Positions 1 through 10,305 of a stretch of 64,000 nucleotides of DNA are shown here, one piece after another (the first letter of the stretch is position 1; each line of letters begins with the position of its first letter). Made by a program: the position numbers and the translations under genes. This DNA comes from Varroa destructor (lineage: Eukaryota; Arthropoda; Arachnida; Mesostigmata; Varroidae), in contig NW_019211458.1 of assembly GCF_002443255.2 (NCBI RefSeq), positions 27,122,485 to 27,186,484 of the forward strand, read 5' to 3'. The notes beneath the pieces were generated by a model. The model ran no database searches. It saw only the letters and a program-made list of their open reading frames with translations, and was not told where the DNA came from.

Positions 1-666
1 ATGAATTGGAGAACATTGATGGTCATACTGGAGGAGAAGGTGATCTCCACGTATCTATGCAGAGTCGTCAGCTCGTATTTAAAAAACGGAAGACTGGAGG
101 CAGACGGGACGAAATACAGGGTCACAGCTGAGGTACCACAGGGAGCGGTTTTTGGACCAACACTGTGGAACTTAGCCTACGATGGCGTGTTACAAATTGC
201 GGATTTACTGAGAGGGGCAGAAACTACTGCACACGCAGATGATCTGGCTCTTATTATCAAGGCCCGGGCAAAAGGCGACCTGGAAAATAAAGTAAATGGG
301 TCTCTAGAGTTGGTAAATCGGTGGATGGAAGAACACTACTTAAGGTTAGCCGCTGAGAAGACAAAACCAGCATTTAACTGGCAAAAAGAAGATCAGAAGG
401 GTCAATCTCTTTTTGGGATATACTCAAATCAGTTCCAGAAAAAAGCAAGATACCCCGGCGTAATGCTGGACATCGCGATGTCTGCAAAGGAACACATTAA
501 ATATGTAGCCGCAAAGGCGGGAAAAACAGCCCTCAACATGTTCCGCATTCTGCTTAGAGTAGGGGGAGCCTCTGAGGGCCATCGGAGATTCCTCACTTCT
601 GTAAAAGAGGCTAGAGCACTCTCCGCAGCCTTAATGTGGGCAGATACGACTGCGACGCACTGCTGA
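1..666 (+). pseudogene. R1-clade LINE reverse transcriptase fragment, left end cut by window
   Basis: An open frame of 221 codons carries the 3' half of a non-LTR reverse transcriptase. The motif-B stretch VPQGAVFGPTLWN is near residue 45. The catalytic motif C appears as AHADDLAL (bases 232-243 encode HADD; most elements have Y/F-ADD). A motif-D-like segment follows with NRWMEEHYLRLAAEKTK. These are the palm motifs that copy element RNA into DNA at a nicked target. The fingers domain, endonuclease and ORF1 are missing because the window starts here. The frame stops at 664-666, while the expected downstream sequence continues in another frame, so this copy is frameshifted and inactive. Family placement in the R1/jockey group rests on remembered motif patterns, not on a search. 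Confidence 0.85.
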
Positions 667-1197
667 CCGCTCAAAGGATAGCAGCAATACGCGTAGCAAG
701 AGCGTACAGAACCGTTTCAACCGAAGTTTTTTTAGTGCTGACCAGAATGGGGTCTGCTCGCCAGCGAAAAAGCGGAACGCCGTCTGAAAAACGTAAATAA
801 CGACGATGACATGGCCGCACGGCCACGATGGACAAGTGGCAGCGATCGCGGGAAACTCCCAAAGCCAATAGTAGAGGAGAGGTTCTGGGCGTCTTATTCC
901 AGATGTCAAGGAATGGAAGCACAGCACCTATGGAGAGCTTACGTATCATTCCTGCCAGGTCCTGTCGGGCCACGGACAGTTTCAGACTTACATGGCCAAG
1001 ATCGGCAAAGCGTAAGCGGACACCTGCGTATTCTGCGTATCGAGCATGGAAGACGGGTCAGAGATAAGCAGGCACACAGAGAGGTATTAATGACGGGTAG
1101 CGTAAAGGGAATGGTGCAAATGACGAAGGACAAGGAAAACTTTGATGACATTGTGAAAAAAAGGAACAGCTCGAAAGAATGCGCCGCAGGAAAATAA
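663..1197 (+). pseudogene. C-terminal region of the same LINE, frameshifted
   Basis: Directly after the RT fragment, the frame beginning at 663 reads LTAQRIAAIRVARAYRTVST, a segment typical of R1-clade proteins between the RT and the C-terminal zinc knuckle. After a second frame change, the frame through 887 reads GRLIPDVKEWKHSTYGEL and then a stretch ending in GHGQFQTYM. It continues with Cys and His residues (CVFC, then RHTERY) that fit the degenerate zinc-knuckle region of such elements. An in-frame stop lies near 1007. Two frameshifts and stops show a dead copy. The element's 3' end is not obvious; sequence to about 1380 may still belong to its 3' UTR. Confidence 0.7.
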
Positions 1198-1528
1198 CGG
1201 AAGGACAAGCTCGAGACGAGCAAGGATCCGATGTCCTACTATCGGCTCTTATGGAAAAGCAGGGCAGAAGACCCCGTTCGGGAGTTAGTATACCCGGGGA
1301 GGAGAGAAGCCCGAATGGAGGATGGATCGGAACGTGACAAAGAAGGATAGTAGCCCAACGCCCGTTCCTGCAAGTTATGGTAATATTAAACTATATCCCG
1401 AATTAAAGCTCAAGTCTTTGAGGAGTCCAGGATTTAATGGGTGAGAGTACCACAGTATCAGATGAACAACACAGTTGTGAAGTCTGGTCTGCATAATGCA
1501 TTTGCACTTAACCTCCAATAAAAAAAGC
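1198..1528. other. Possible LINE 3' UTR, then AT-rich DNA
   Basis: GC-moderate sequence to about 1380 could be the untranslated tail of the LINE. From there the sequence becomes AT-rich. I see no reading frame or repeat worth naming and no poly(A) tail that would fix the element end. Confidence 0.4.
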
Positions 1529-2290
1529 TAAGCACTTCAAACTCGACCTCATTAAGTAGATCGTGCTCGAACCATTCAAAGTGTTTTTGATTTTAAAAAA
1601 ATATTGCATTGAGCGATAACTTTTAAAATTTTAAGAAATTTAGCAATTTGAGCATAAATATTATTTGTAGATAAAAATTTTTAATTTTGATAAAATAAGT
1701 AGGAACAAATATATTTTATCGAAAAATTATATTGTTATTAATTTTTTATAAATTCTTTATAAATACATTGAAAATAGTTTTTCTTATTATCTTATGTGTA
1801 ACATATCTATGAGAAACCAGGTTATATGCATATAGGTATTGTCAGTGTTAATAGGCTAGATAAGCGTCATTGTCCATGGTACATCATCTGTCACTTCTAT
1901 TTCCGCTTCATCGTTTGTAATACTCTTTAAGGTGCTCACATGTCTTCAGAACGCCAATCCCGCGGAGTTGAGATTCCACTTTAAGCCTTTAGATGTGGCT
2001 GTCACCGGACTTCCAGCTGCAATGATGCCGCAGTAGCCACCTCGTACACTTTGTCGGGCCATTATTCGATGCGACCCCTTTCGAAGAACCCAGTGAACTT
2101 TGGCGCTAGTGTGAATAACAACATCGGCGTGGGTGATGTCCACACTCTAGTAAAGCGTATTAATATTGGCCATGATCTGATCAAGGCGCCCGCCCATTGC
2201 ACAAAAAGCCAAAATGATTTCAAGGCCTGGGTGTCGTCTGTATTTGGAGACATTTCTCGAAATCTGTATGTTCCTGATCAGCAGTTCTTA
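1529..2290 (-). pseudogene. Partial duplicated thiamine pyrophosphokinase copy
   Basis: This stretch aligns by eye with about 8478-9080, the 3' half of the intact thiamine pyrophosphokinase gene plus its downstream flank. Read on the minus strand it still shows GGRLDQIMANINTL, HADVVIHT and TSKGLKWNL. It is broken in three ways. A CAG codon is now TAG (2147-2149, reverse complement). A CGA codon is now TGA (1946-1948). In addition about 5 bases are missing near 2233-2242 relative to the intact gene, which shifts the frame. The 5' half of the gene, with the diphosphate-binding GDxDS motif, is absent. Homology runs past the stop codon into the flanking DNA, so this is a DNA duplication rather than an inserted cDNA. 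Confidence 0.9.
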
Positions 2291-2867
2291 CAACCGCTTG
2301 AAACATTCTCTCATTCCATCGACCACCTTTAAAAAGCTAAATGATTTTGATGCAATATTCTTCAACTTATTGACGCATCCTGGCTATGATGAGATGCCAA
2401 AACATCATTATATCATAAAGGCTGTTATCTAGAGGTACCTCCGTGAATGGCTGATTCGTGCAGTCATCACAGAGGGCGCTGCAGTCTAATTTAAAGACGT
2501 CACCAACGCGAGCATCAATGAGTGTCTGTTCTATAGCCCATTGAAAATGACAAATTTACCATGTTACGCATTTATAGAAGGGCAAAAATAAACTACCATT
2601 TATTACTTGGATTGAGCTTAATGGATATATATTACATGCGCAAGTAGAATCGCCACTCAATCAGGGTTTTTTAAATGAATTGTTGCAAATTTAGCCTCCA
2701 TGCTAAGTCGAACACTGCGTAAAGTACATATATTTTCAAGAGATGTGTGTGATATTTTGCCATTTGGTGCGAATATTAAATGTGAGGCATTTCTGTAGGT
2801 GATATATTTCAGTATAGACGATAAGATGTAACCTTTACTTAATTTCGAAAAGAAACGACAAAACAAG
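2291..2867. other. Intergenic spacer
   Basis: AT-rich sequence between the broken kinase copy and the first tRNA gene. The reading frames here are short, without recognisable motifs. A T-rich run (TTTT on the minus strand) just below 2868 can serve as the RNA polymerase III terminator of the tRNA-Ala gene. Confidence 0.5.
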
Positions 2868-2939
2868 TGGAGATGCCGGGGATCGAACCCGGGGCCTTTC
2901 ACATGCAAAGCGAACGCTCTACCACTGAGCTACATCCCC
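2868..2939 (-). tRNA. tRNA-Ala (anticodon TGC)
   Basis: The 72-base gene folds into a full cloverleaf. The acceptor stem GGGGATG/CATCTCC contains the G3:U70 pair that identifies alanine tRNA. The D arm is GCTC-AGTGGTA-GAGC. The anticodon loop is TTTGCAT with TGC at 2907-2905, and the T arm is CCGGG-TTCGATC-CCCGG. A and B box promoters lie inside these arms. The discriminator base is A. No intron is present. It reads GCA codons. Confidence 0.97.
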
Positions 2940-3668
2940 GTGGATTATCGGTACTCAAACAGACGTTATCAGCATTCGGCAATTTTTTGGAAAACATTTT
3001 CCGCTTATTTTTGAGTGGTCGAGACAATAATATGCCAATGTGCTGCTAACGGGTCATCTGTGTTATGGAAAGTTTAGATCGTATTTAAGCGATACTGCGA
3101 CAAATAAGCTTTGAAACATGTGAAAACTTTAACTCCGAATAAAATAGCAATAAAATAACAAATGAATTTCAAACAGCTGGTTCCTCTTTCCCAAATAAAA
3201 AGTACTAAATTAATAAATCAAGAATCCTGTAATATTAGGCTAGATATTAGAATCGTGACTGCCTTCACAATCACCTTGGATTATTGAACCACTTAGTGTA
3301 GCAGTCTATACAGGCTAATCCTAATGGGCACCGCATTTACTCGCCGGCTGTTTCGCAGCTAACTACAACAGTTAATAATATAGAGTACTCGCTATCTAAC
3401 TTTAAACAACTACCAATCTATCTTATTTATCTTCAGTATCATACCTACAACCCGTACTATAGATATAAATTATATCTATAACCACGGTCCACCCTTTTCT
3501 ATGCACATCACAAAATTCGGGTTTAATTTTGATGTGTAACTAGAGGAGTATTCCTTTGCTAATGTGTCTTTGTTCAGAATTAGATAATGTAATTAAGTAT
3601 TCAATATACTATTTTTGCAGATGCTTCTGGTCCATGACTTGAGTTCGGAGGTGGCCGAAGCGATCGTA
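2940..3668. other. Spacer between two tRNA-Ala genes
   Basis: AT-rich DNA lying upstream of both divergent alanine tRNA genes. I see no open frame or repeat of note. Confidence 0.5.
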
Positions 3669-3740
3669 GGGGATGTAGCTCAGTGGTAGAGCGTTCGCTT
3701 CGCATGTGAAAGGCCCCGGGTTCAATCCCCGGCATCTCCA
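3669..3740 (+). tRNA. tRNA-Ala (anticodon CGC)
   Basis: Same 72-base cloverleaf as the tRNA-Ala at 2868-2939, on the opposite strand. It differs at two bases only: C instead of T at the first anticodon position (anticodon CGC at 3701-3703) and A instead of G in the T loop (TTCAATC). The G3:U70 alanine identity pair is kept. An AATTTTAG run directly after the gene supplies a polymerase III stop signal. It reads GCG codons. Confidence 0.97.
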
Positions 3741-4021
3741 ATTTTAGTTTCAATTATTCCTAAACGGAGAATCATAGTTTATATTTATTTGGCTTGGGTA
3801 TTTCATACTAGATTACTAACTGGAATCTACAAACGCAAGTAATAAAAATTTCAATAGAAATTCTTCACGTTATCCACAGTAGTCTCCATCTAATATTGAC
3901 AGCACATTTTTGTAGTTTTCACTTACAAACAACTCCACAGTTTAAGGATTTTGCCAGTGTCGGGATGTATCCAACAAATTAAAATAATGATCTTATAACA
4001 CTATTTTATAAAAATAGTCTG

Positions 4022-4105
4022 TGTCAGAAGTGGGGTTCGAACCCACGCCCTCTTTCGAGGAGCAGAGCTTAAATCTGCCGCCTTAGACCACTCGGCCATT
4101 CTGAC
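4022..4105 (-). tRNA. tRNA-Leu (anticodon TAA)
   Basis: An 84-base class II tRNA with a long variable arm (around CTCCTCGAAAGAGGGC on the minus strand), as expected for leucine. The acceptor stem is GTCAGAA/TTCTGAC and the discriminator is A, a leucine identity element. The anticodon stem GCAGA/TCTGC closes the loop TTTAAGC, with anticodon TAA at 4071-4069. B box GGTTCGAACCC is intact. A T-run follows on the minus strand below 4022. Confidence 0.97.
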
Positions 4106-5163
4106 TTGGTGCCTCGATCGCTCTCAAGCCTTTACTAGTATACCCGGCCATACCGTCGCCTGAGTCACTTCAATTCATGATATAACTCGGGAAAGGCACG
4201 TTCTGTAGTATACCTGAAAGTAAAATCAAAATATAGTTTTAGGTAACTTGTCGTGGAGTAAATACCCACAAAAAATCAGGTATGTGAAAGTAGCAACACG
4301 TTAATTTATGCTGCGCACCGTTTTGTGTATGGTGCAAAGAAGATGTCATTTAGGCATGGTTTGAAATTCATTTAATATAATAAAATTAGCTGAAAATAAC
4401 TAAGTCATTGCACAGAAAGGATGACTTAGGGCTAAACCACGATTTCCTTGCAAATACGACTAAAAAGGATTGAATTAAATACCGGGATATTAACGCGAAT
4501 GTTATATTCACGACGATGCCTAACTTTTACAACACTGTTAAGTATTTTAGAAGACCTATGGCAATTACACAATTCGAAGCAACAAAACGGAGCACAGTTC
4601 TGTGTTAATGGATACGCAATCAAGCAAAATATATATTAGAATTTAATTTTGAACATATACGTTAGGATCTAATGGAACATGAACCTTATCGCTTGACTGC
4701 TGGAAATATGTACTCCACAAATCAGCGTGATAGACCATGTCCAACAATACGCGATGAGCATTATCTTTCGGCAGGCGTGATCAAATAGATAAGCCGGCCC
4801 ATAACTTTTATAAATATAGGATTAGGTACTCTGACGTGTACACGACTCGAAAAACACCAAAGGATTACCTTCACTATTAATATCACCGGCAAAAATGGTT
4901 ATCGGCAGTCACTATTACATAGAATAAACTACAAAATTCATTTCAAAATACTGTGGTTACATGCACAGCGTTAGCAAACATTTCCCTAATGATTACATGT
5001 AGTACTGGTTATTAGATTTTCTTTTTTTAAGTAGTGTTGTATGTAAGTGTATTCCAGTTATGCGATGATAATAGTTACGGTCTGTGGTAAAACTGTCCAT
5101 GTATATTATAAATCAAGATAACGCTCAAAGCACTATATTGAAATGTAAAGTATTTTAAAATTA
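4106..5163. other. Spacer between tRNA-Leu and tRNA-Glu
   Basis: AT-rich spacer of about 1 kb. Small frames near 4430-4640 exist on both strands and share no features with known proteins. Nothing else seen. Confidence 0.4.
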
Positions 5164-5235
5164 TTCCGACGCCGGGAATTGAACCCGGGCCGCCTGGGTG
5201 AAAACCAGGAATCCTAGCCACTAGACCACGCCGGA
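5164..5235 (-). tRNA. tRNA-Glu (anticodon TTC)
   Basis: A 72-base tRNA starting TCCGGCGTGGTCTAGTGGC, the usual animal glutamate D-arm sequence. The anticodon stem CCTGG/CCAGG closes the loop TTTTCAC with anticodon TTC at 5203-5201. The T arm is GGGTTCAATTCCC. The acceptor stem TCCGGCG/CGTCGGA has one G:T wobble. The discriminator is A. It reads GAA and GAG codons. Confidence 0.97.
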
Positions 5236-6049
5236 GACGACATATCAATTCTTAGATAGGGTATTCAAGTTACTTTATAGTCCTTCTTTGTACGAAGATC
5301 AAGTTGTACAGAATTTTTGCTTGGTAGACGCTATTGCCGTAACCGATGTGATTAATATATAAGCCATCATTATAAGGCTAGTCCGCAGAAGTATATACTT
5401 AACTACTATTATCTAAGATAGGTATCAAATAATTTCTAATGCAACAGCAAATTCCCTTCACAATCCACTGTAGAATTTAGAAGTTGGATTAAAACGCTAC
5501 ATCTATATAGAAATTGTGGATTAATTTACAATAGAAATCCAGAGTCATTGATTTTTTTGAAAAAGTCACGTTTGCCGGTAACTATAATTATATATTGAAA
5601 GCATTGTTATAAATATTGACGTATAACTTTAAGTTAATAGATCCCAGTAGGGGAAATCTGTACGATTCTTGAATTAGTAGTCGGGTTACCTGATATTGGG
5701 TGAATACATCAAGATTACTTTTATGTTCATGCTAGCGTTCGATTATCGCGGGACCTTTAATAAAGATTTTTAGCGCCCCGTAAAAATATCGTGTGAACAT
5801 TGCTCATCTCAAACATATAATGATTATTAAGTTTGAATTAGCCATCCTGAATAAGGTGTGGACATTAAGAAGAAATTATTAAAAATATGTAAAATTCTAC
5901 GTAATCCAGTTTTATTAGCCATCATTTAACAATATGATCTAATCTAATATTGACTTGTCGAAATGTATTGCGAGTTTTTCTAGCAAGATGGCTTTCAAGT
6001 TATGTATCTCGAGTAAGATAAGTCGTGTCATGTCGGCATCGTGTGGCAT
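5236..6049. other. AT-rich spacer
   Basis: No supported gene. This is AT-rich DNA between tRNA-Glu and the decayed mariner; the true left end of the mariner may lie in its last part. Confidence 0.4.
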
Positions 6050-7130
6050 TTGAAAGCTTTGTTGAAACGCCTTTTTCAGATTTATAATACAGCGCCATAA
6101 ATATGGGTGAAATTTCTGGAAATAAATTACTATGTTTTACAATTTTATTACGATGTAGACATAAATGCTGCCCAGACAGACTAACAAAAATTTTCTGTTT
6201 ATCGTTGAAATGCGTTCTTAGGTGAAATAGTTCAAAGATGATTTTGTCACTTTCATTCTGGAAAATTGTTGAAATCTGGAATTGAAAATCTTCGTAGTGG
6301 TTCGAAAACGTTAATGATATGACCATTAAAACTGATGATTGATTGATAAAATGTGAAATAAAAATAAAAAATAAAAACACATGAATTGCCATAACATCAC
6401 CAAGCGTACCATCACTACCAAATGGTTTTAAACCACTCAAACAAAGCTGACGACAAAAAGAAGCTTGATGTTTGGGCGCTACATGAACTGATGTAGAATA
6501 ATTTACTTGTTTGTATTTCTACTCGCGAAGTTTCACGTATACACAAAAAAACAGCCACTTCTGAAATGTTTCATCACGAACTGCGAGAAACAGATCACGC
6601 ACAAATAGAATCAATGTACTCTACGATCTGTAGCAAAGCTCAGACTGGCAACTAAGAAGGTAACGCTAGGTGCTTTTTTGGGTTTAGAAAGGCTTTATGA
6701 GTTGGTTCAGCGTGGCGAAACGGCTAATTCGTACCTCTGCTGTCAACGTCAACAGAATTACAACAAGCCATTAAAAAAAACTGAATGGGTGAACTTAACT
6801 GAATTGAAAGATGGCGTTGCCTGCCACCATGATAACGCCGGACTACACACATGTTTAGCTATCCGGAAAATATTGACAACACTTGTATATAAAATGAATG
6901 CGTACCCTGTATGACACGAACCTTGTTTCATCAGACTACAACCTGTCTCGCTTTCTGCGTAACTTCCTTATTGGTGTTAATTCAGTTTCAATAGAGGGAT
7001 GCAACAATCACTTAATCATCTTGTTCACTCACAAGCCATAGGAAGGAAAGTTCTACAGAAAGAGGTTTATTGCATAAACAGAAAAATGGCACAAGGGCAT
7101 CGCTCAACATGGCTTATATTTAGTTTAGTA
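6050..7130 (+). mobile_element. Decayed mariner transposon (transposase pseudogene)
   Basis: The plus strand holds mariner transposase segments in order but in different frames with stops. A weak N-terminal helix-turn-helix remnant lies near 6120-6310. KKLDVWALHEL, the linker before the catalytic core, is near 6450. ELVQRGETANSYLCCQRQQ is near 6696. CHHDNAGLHTCLAIRK is near 6822, where the aspartate codon 6831-6833 is the second D of the D,D34D triad. The sequence SDYNLSRFLRNFLIG is near 6930, followed by KFYRERF and a degenerate C-terminus. The first catalytic aspartate (GDEKW region) cannot be read. Length fits a roughly 1.3-kb mariner. Terminal inverted repeats were not clearly found, so the ends are approximate. 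Confidence 0.75.
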
Positions 7131-8477
7131 ATATTATTTTAAAGTAAAAAAAAATATTTGCTTCAATTTCGGCTTAAACACACAGTAGTTTTTCAACAAC
7201 CCAAGATTACACCATCGTACTTAACTCATAGAACAAACGGAATCATAAAATGCGATATTTTATTGGCAATCATGGCATGGCATGGTATGGTACTGGGCAT
7301 CCTAATGAGCATTCGAAACGATGAAAAGGTGTATAGCACAGACGATATCCTGGATGTCAAAGGTTCGTAATATTCTTTCAGGTTTTGTTTCCTCTTTTGT
7401 CTGCAGTGTCTCGTGGTAATGGTGCTACGGTTTTTCTCCGTTGGCAGTCATAGCCTTCATAATAATGTTCGTCAACCTATGCATCCCTTGCTATTTTCTA
7501 TACACGTATGATGACAATAAGGCTTTCATTTTCTTGTTGAATTAAAGAAAAATAAAAACTGATTGGTGTGCAAGAGACATTCATAAGCAACGGGTGACTG
7601 AGCGCTTCCAAAAGTCGTATTCAGCGTTATTACGAAGTTTTCAGGTCTGTACCGATTTATAGACAAAATTGAACGTCGAGGTCAACGCAACGTCACACTT
7701 GACCGTATGTCTTCATAGATGTGGCTTTGGAATGATTTGAATATTTAAGGTACCTCCTGTAGTACAACTGCACAATAGAGCTTGCGACTTCATAAGATCA
7801 ATTATGATAGATATCATTGATAACTTGCGTCTCAGGCGTAAGTACCGGATGGTGTTGTCATTAAACAAAAGAAAAGCTTTAGCATCTATAGATTTGGAGA
7901 TGGAGCTCAATTTAAAGCACTTTGTTATTTGTGTGCACTTATGTTTGTTTATAGTACATAAACGTTGATTTTCACAATTATGTGGAATGATTTTGGCTCA
8001 AAATCAATCTTACTTTTATAGGAAATAAAGTTTTAATTTTATGAAGTATTACTTAATAACCCAGAGCAAGTGATGCTGAAACCGAAAAAATTATAGCCTC
8101 AGCTAACCTGACTATGATTGGTTAATATACACTATCCGAAACATGATTCTCAAAGCTACGTAAAATTTCCAACGGTTTTCGAAAATTAGTGCAAAGTAGC
8201 GAAGTTCGGTGATCATTAAAGATGTACCTCTTATGTTTATACCTACGATACGCCAGCGGGTTGTTTTTCTCGACTAGCCCTGTTCCGTACCTATCAAAAT
8301 ATTATTACCTAATGATTCATCGGCACAATAGAAAAGAGCCATAAACTAAGTCATTCTGGTCAGCCGTCAGTAGAGGAGACCGGATTAGCAACGTAATAAC
8401 TCATAAGAAAGAAAAACCTCAGAAGAAAAAGTAATCAGCTCGTATGGATCTTTAACTTCCCGACGCTATCTATTGGT
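7131..8477. other. Intergenic DNA
   Basis: About 1.3 kb between the mariner and the downstream flank of the kinase gene. Only short, unconvincing frames are present. The mariner's 3' end may extend to a TAGTTTTTCAACAACCCA sequence near 7185. Confidence 0.35.
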
Positions 8478-8579
8478 TAGCTAAGCACTCCATACTGGAC
8501 CCTATTTAATTGAATGTGCTCGAACCACTTAGAAAAAAACATTGCATTGAGCGATTTTCATTGACTACATTAAAAATAG

Positions 8580-8599
8580 TTTTTTTTTTTTTTTTTTTT
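8580..8599 (-). repeat. T20 tract (A20 on the gene strand) downstream of TPK
   Basis: A 20-base T run, read as poly(A) in the direction of the kinase gene, 43 bases past its stop codon. The corresponding place in the decayed copy (about 1785-1800) has only a short A-rich string, and homology continues on both sides. The tract is therefore a local expansion rather than proof of retroposition. Confidence 0.8.
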
Positions 8600-8641
8600 G
8601 TAACGTATTTATGAGAGGTACGGTCAGTGTTAATAAATAGG

Positions 8642-9349
8642 CTAGCTAAGCGTCATTGTCCATAATACATCATCTGTCACTTCTATTTCCACTTCATCGC
8701 TCGTAATACTATTTGAGGTGCTCACAAGTCTTCGGAACGCCAACTCCGTTGAGTTGAGATTCCACTTTAAGCCTTTAGATGTGGCTCTCACCGGGCTGCC
8801 AACTGCAATAATGCCACAGTAGCCACCTCGTACACCTTGTGGGGTCATTATTCGATGCGTTCCTTTTCGAAGAACCCAGCAAACTTCGGTGCCAGTGTGA
8901 ATAACAACATCGGCGTGGGTAAAGTCCACACTCTGGTAAAGCGTATTAATATTGGCCATCATCTGATCAAGGCGCCCGCCCATTGCACAAAAGGCCAAAA
9001 TGATTTCAAGGCCTGGGTGCCGTCTATATAATACCTGGAGACACTTCGTGAAATCTGTATGTTCCTGATCAGCAGTTCTTATAATTTCGACACCGCGGTT
9101 TTCATACTCCTGAAGGACATCGTTCGTTACTGAGTCGAGATCGCCAGTTATAAGATCGGGTGTAAGCTGTGGCAATTCTTTGAGTAAACAATTACTACCG
9201 CCATCAACGGCAACTCGCGCGCGGGCCGATCTCCACAGCCTTGAAATAATCTCGCTCTGTCGGACATTCAGAGGTTGGTTAAGTATCACCACTGCACAGT
9301 TTTGTCCGTCCAGCCATTGCTGATAGTTCCATTGTCTTACAGCAGTCAT
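8642..9349 (-). CDS. TPK1: Thiamine pyrophosphokinase, intronless
   Basis: The enzyme transfers a diphosphate from ATP to thiamine, making thiamine diphosphate in the cytosol. From the chosen start (ATG at 9349-9347) the protein has 235 residues; the human enzyme has 243. Motifs in order are VILNQPL (about 21-27), VDGGSN (48-53), GDLDSV (69-74, the Mg-ATP site usually written GDFDS), DQEHTDFTKCL (94-104), GGRLDQMMANINTL (124-137), TSKGLKWNL (190-198, thiamine pocket) and LVSTSN (208-213). The frame stays open upstream to an ATG at 9511, but that part does not look like the family, and the 9349 start gives the normal N-terminal length. The animal genes I know have several introns; this copy has none, so it may be a retrogene or have lost introns. 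A broken partial copy lies at 1529-2290. Confidence 0.92.
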   Translation of the reverse strand: MTAVRQWNYQQWLDGQNCAVVILNQPLNVRQSEIISRLWRSARARVAVDGGSNCLLKELPQLTPDLITGDLDSVTNDVLQEYENRGVEIIRTADQEHTDFTKCLQVLYRRHPGLEIILAFCAMGGRLDQMMANINTLYQSVDFTHADVVIHTGTEVCWVLRKGTHRIMTPQGVRGGYCGIIAVGSPVRATSKGLKWNLNSTELAFRRLVSTSNSITSDEVEIEVTDDVLWTMTLS

Positions 9350-10261
9350 CGCGGGCGCTTGAAACGCTCGATTCGAGCCGATTTTGAGAAAACCTGCTAT
9401 GAAACAGAATAACGTCAGCCGCCATACAACAGCAAATCGATGTTCAACGGATACTCTAACGGTAAACGCGGTGCAGCGCGATGGCCGATAAGCCATCGTT
9501 CGAGTGGTCAAATCGTCTGCTCCCTATCGTTTCACGTCACGATAACAGCACCGGAAGATCTCCAGACGTCAATCATAGTTATGTTTAGTGTATTCATTGT
9601 TGACAATGAAAAGCCAGGTAATTTTCATGACACGTGAATTATCAAGAGTTTGTAATTTCGTGTGTTTTTGAGCTTTCCTATCCAACCGTTTTCTTACCGA
9701 AACGATGTAAAAACGCTGACATATTCCTATGATGGCAATTGGTAACTGATTCTGATGGCAGGTCGATTCATTTTCGTCGCGTAATCAACAGTCCGACCAC
9801 ATCATTTTATTGTGGTTTCGTTCGCCGCCATGGCTATTATTTGATCACGTCTAGGTCAGCTGCAGGTGGTAGCTAACGGGGCGAAAGAGGGCTAGCCGAA
9901 AGGACGTCGCTAGGAGGAGGGTTCTATGCAGTGAGAGTAATAGCCACAGCTGTCGATATTGGTTAGCGAAGATCTTACAGGAAGAATCCGTAGCAAAGCG
10001 CCGGGTAAACACACGATATTTGATCCAGTTAACATACAAACAAATAGCGGAAGAAAGGGTAAACGAGAAAAAGTTTAGATCTAGTTGGCAATTGTATCAT
10101 ATTGTGGCACCTGTAACTTTGCTACATAACCAACTAGGCGGCGAAGCAAGAGATGATGTGGACATAATTGAAAAGATAGCTTTGGTGTAGATGTTGTGGT
10201 GCATATCATTGCTTATCACATACATCTTTTCTTTAGAAACCACGGCTTACTGCCTGCAAGA
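9350..10261. other. Upstream region of TPK
   Basis: Likely promoter and 5' UTR of the kinase gene, which reads leftwards. In-frame upstream codons reach 9511 but carry no family similarity. Nothing else is recognisable. Confidence 0.35.
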
Positions 10262-10305
10262 GATAGAGCGTTTGCAAGCTTTTTCAAGCTTGCAAACGCT
10301 CTATC
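10262..10305. repeat. Perfect 20-bp inverted repeat, 4-base loop
   Basis: Left arm 10262-10281 and right arm 10286-10305 are exact reverse complements (arms begin GATAGAGCG and end CGCTCTATC). The loop is TTTC. Pairing stops abruptly on both sides, and no T-run terminator or gene is attached. Confidence 0.97.

Noticed and set aside
8580..8599. A20 tract as proof that TPK was inserted from cDNA
   Set aside because: The duplicated copy shares sequence on both sides of this place, so the tract does not mark the boundary of an insertion.
9350..9511. Extra 54 codons at the start of the kinase frame
   Set aside because: They do not resemble the family N-terminus, and the start at 9349 gives normal length; they probably are 5' untranslated.
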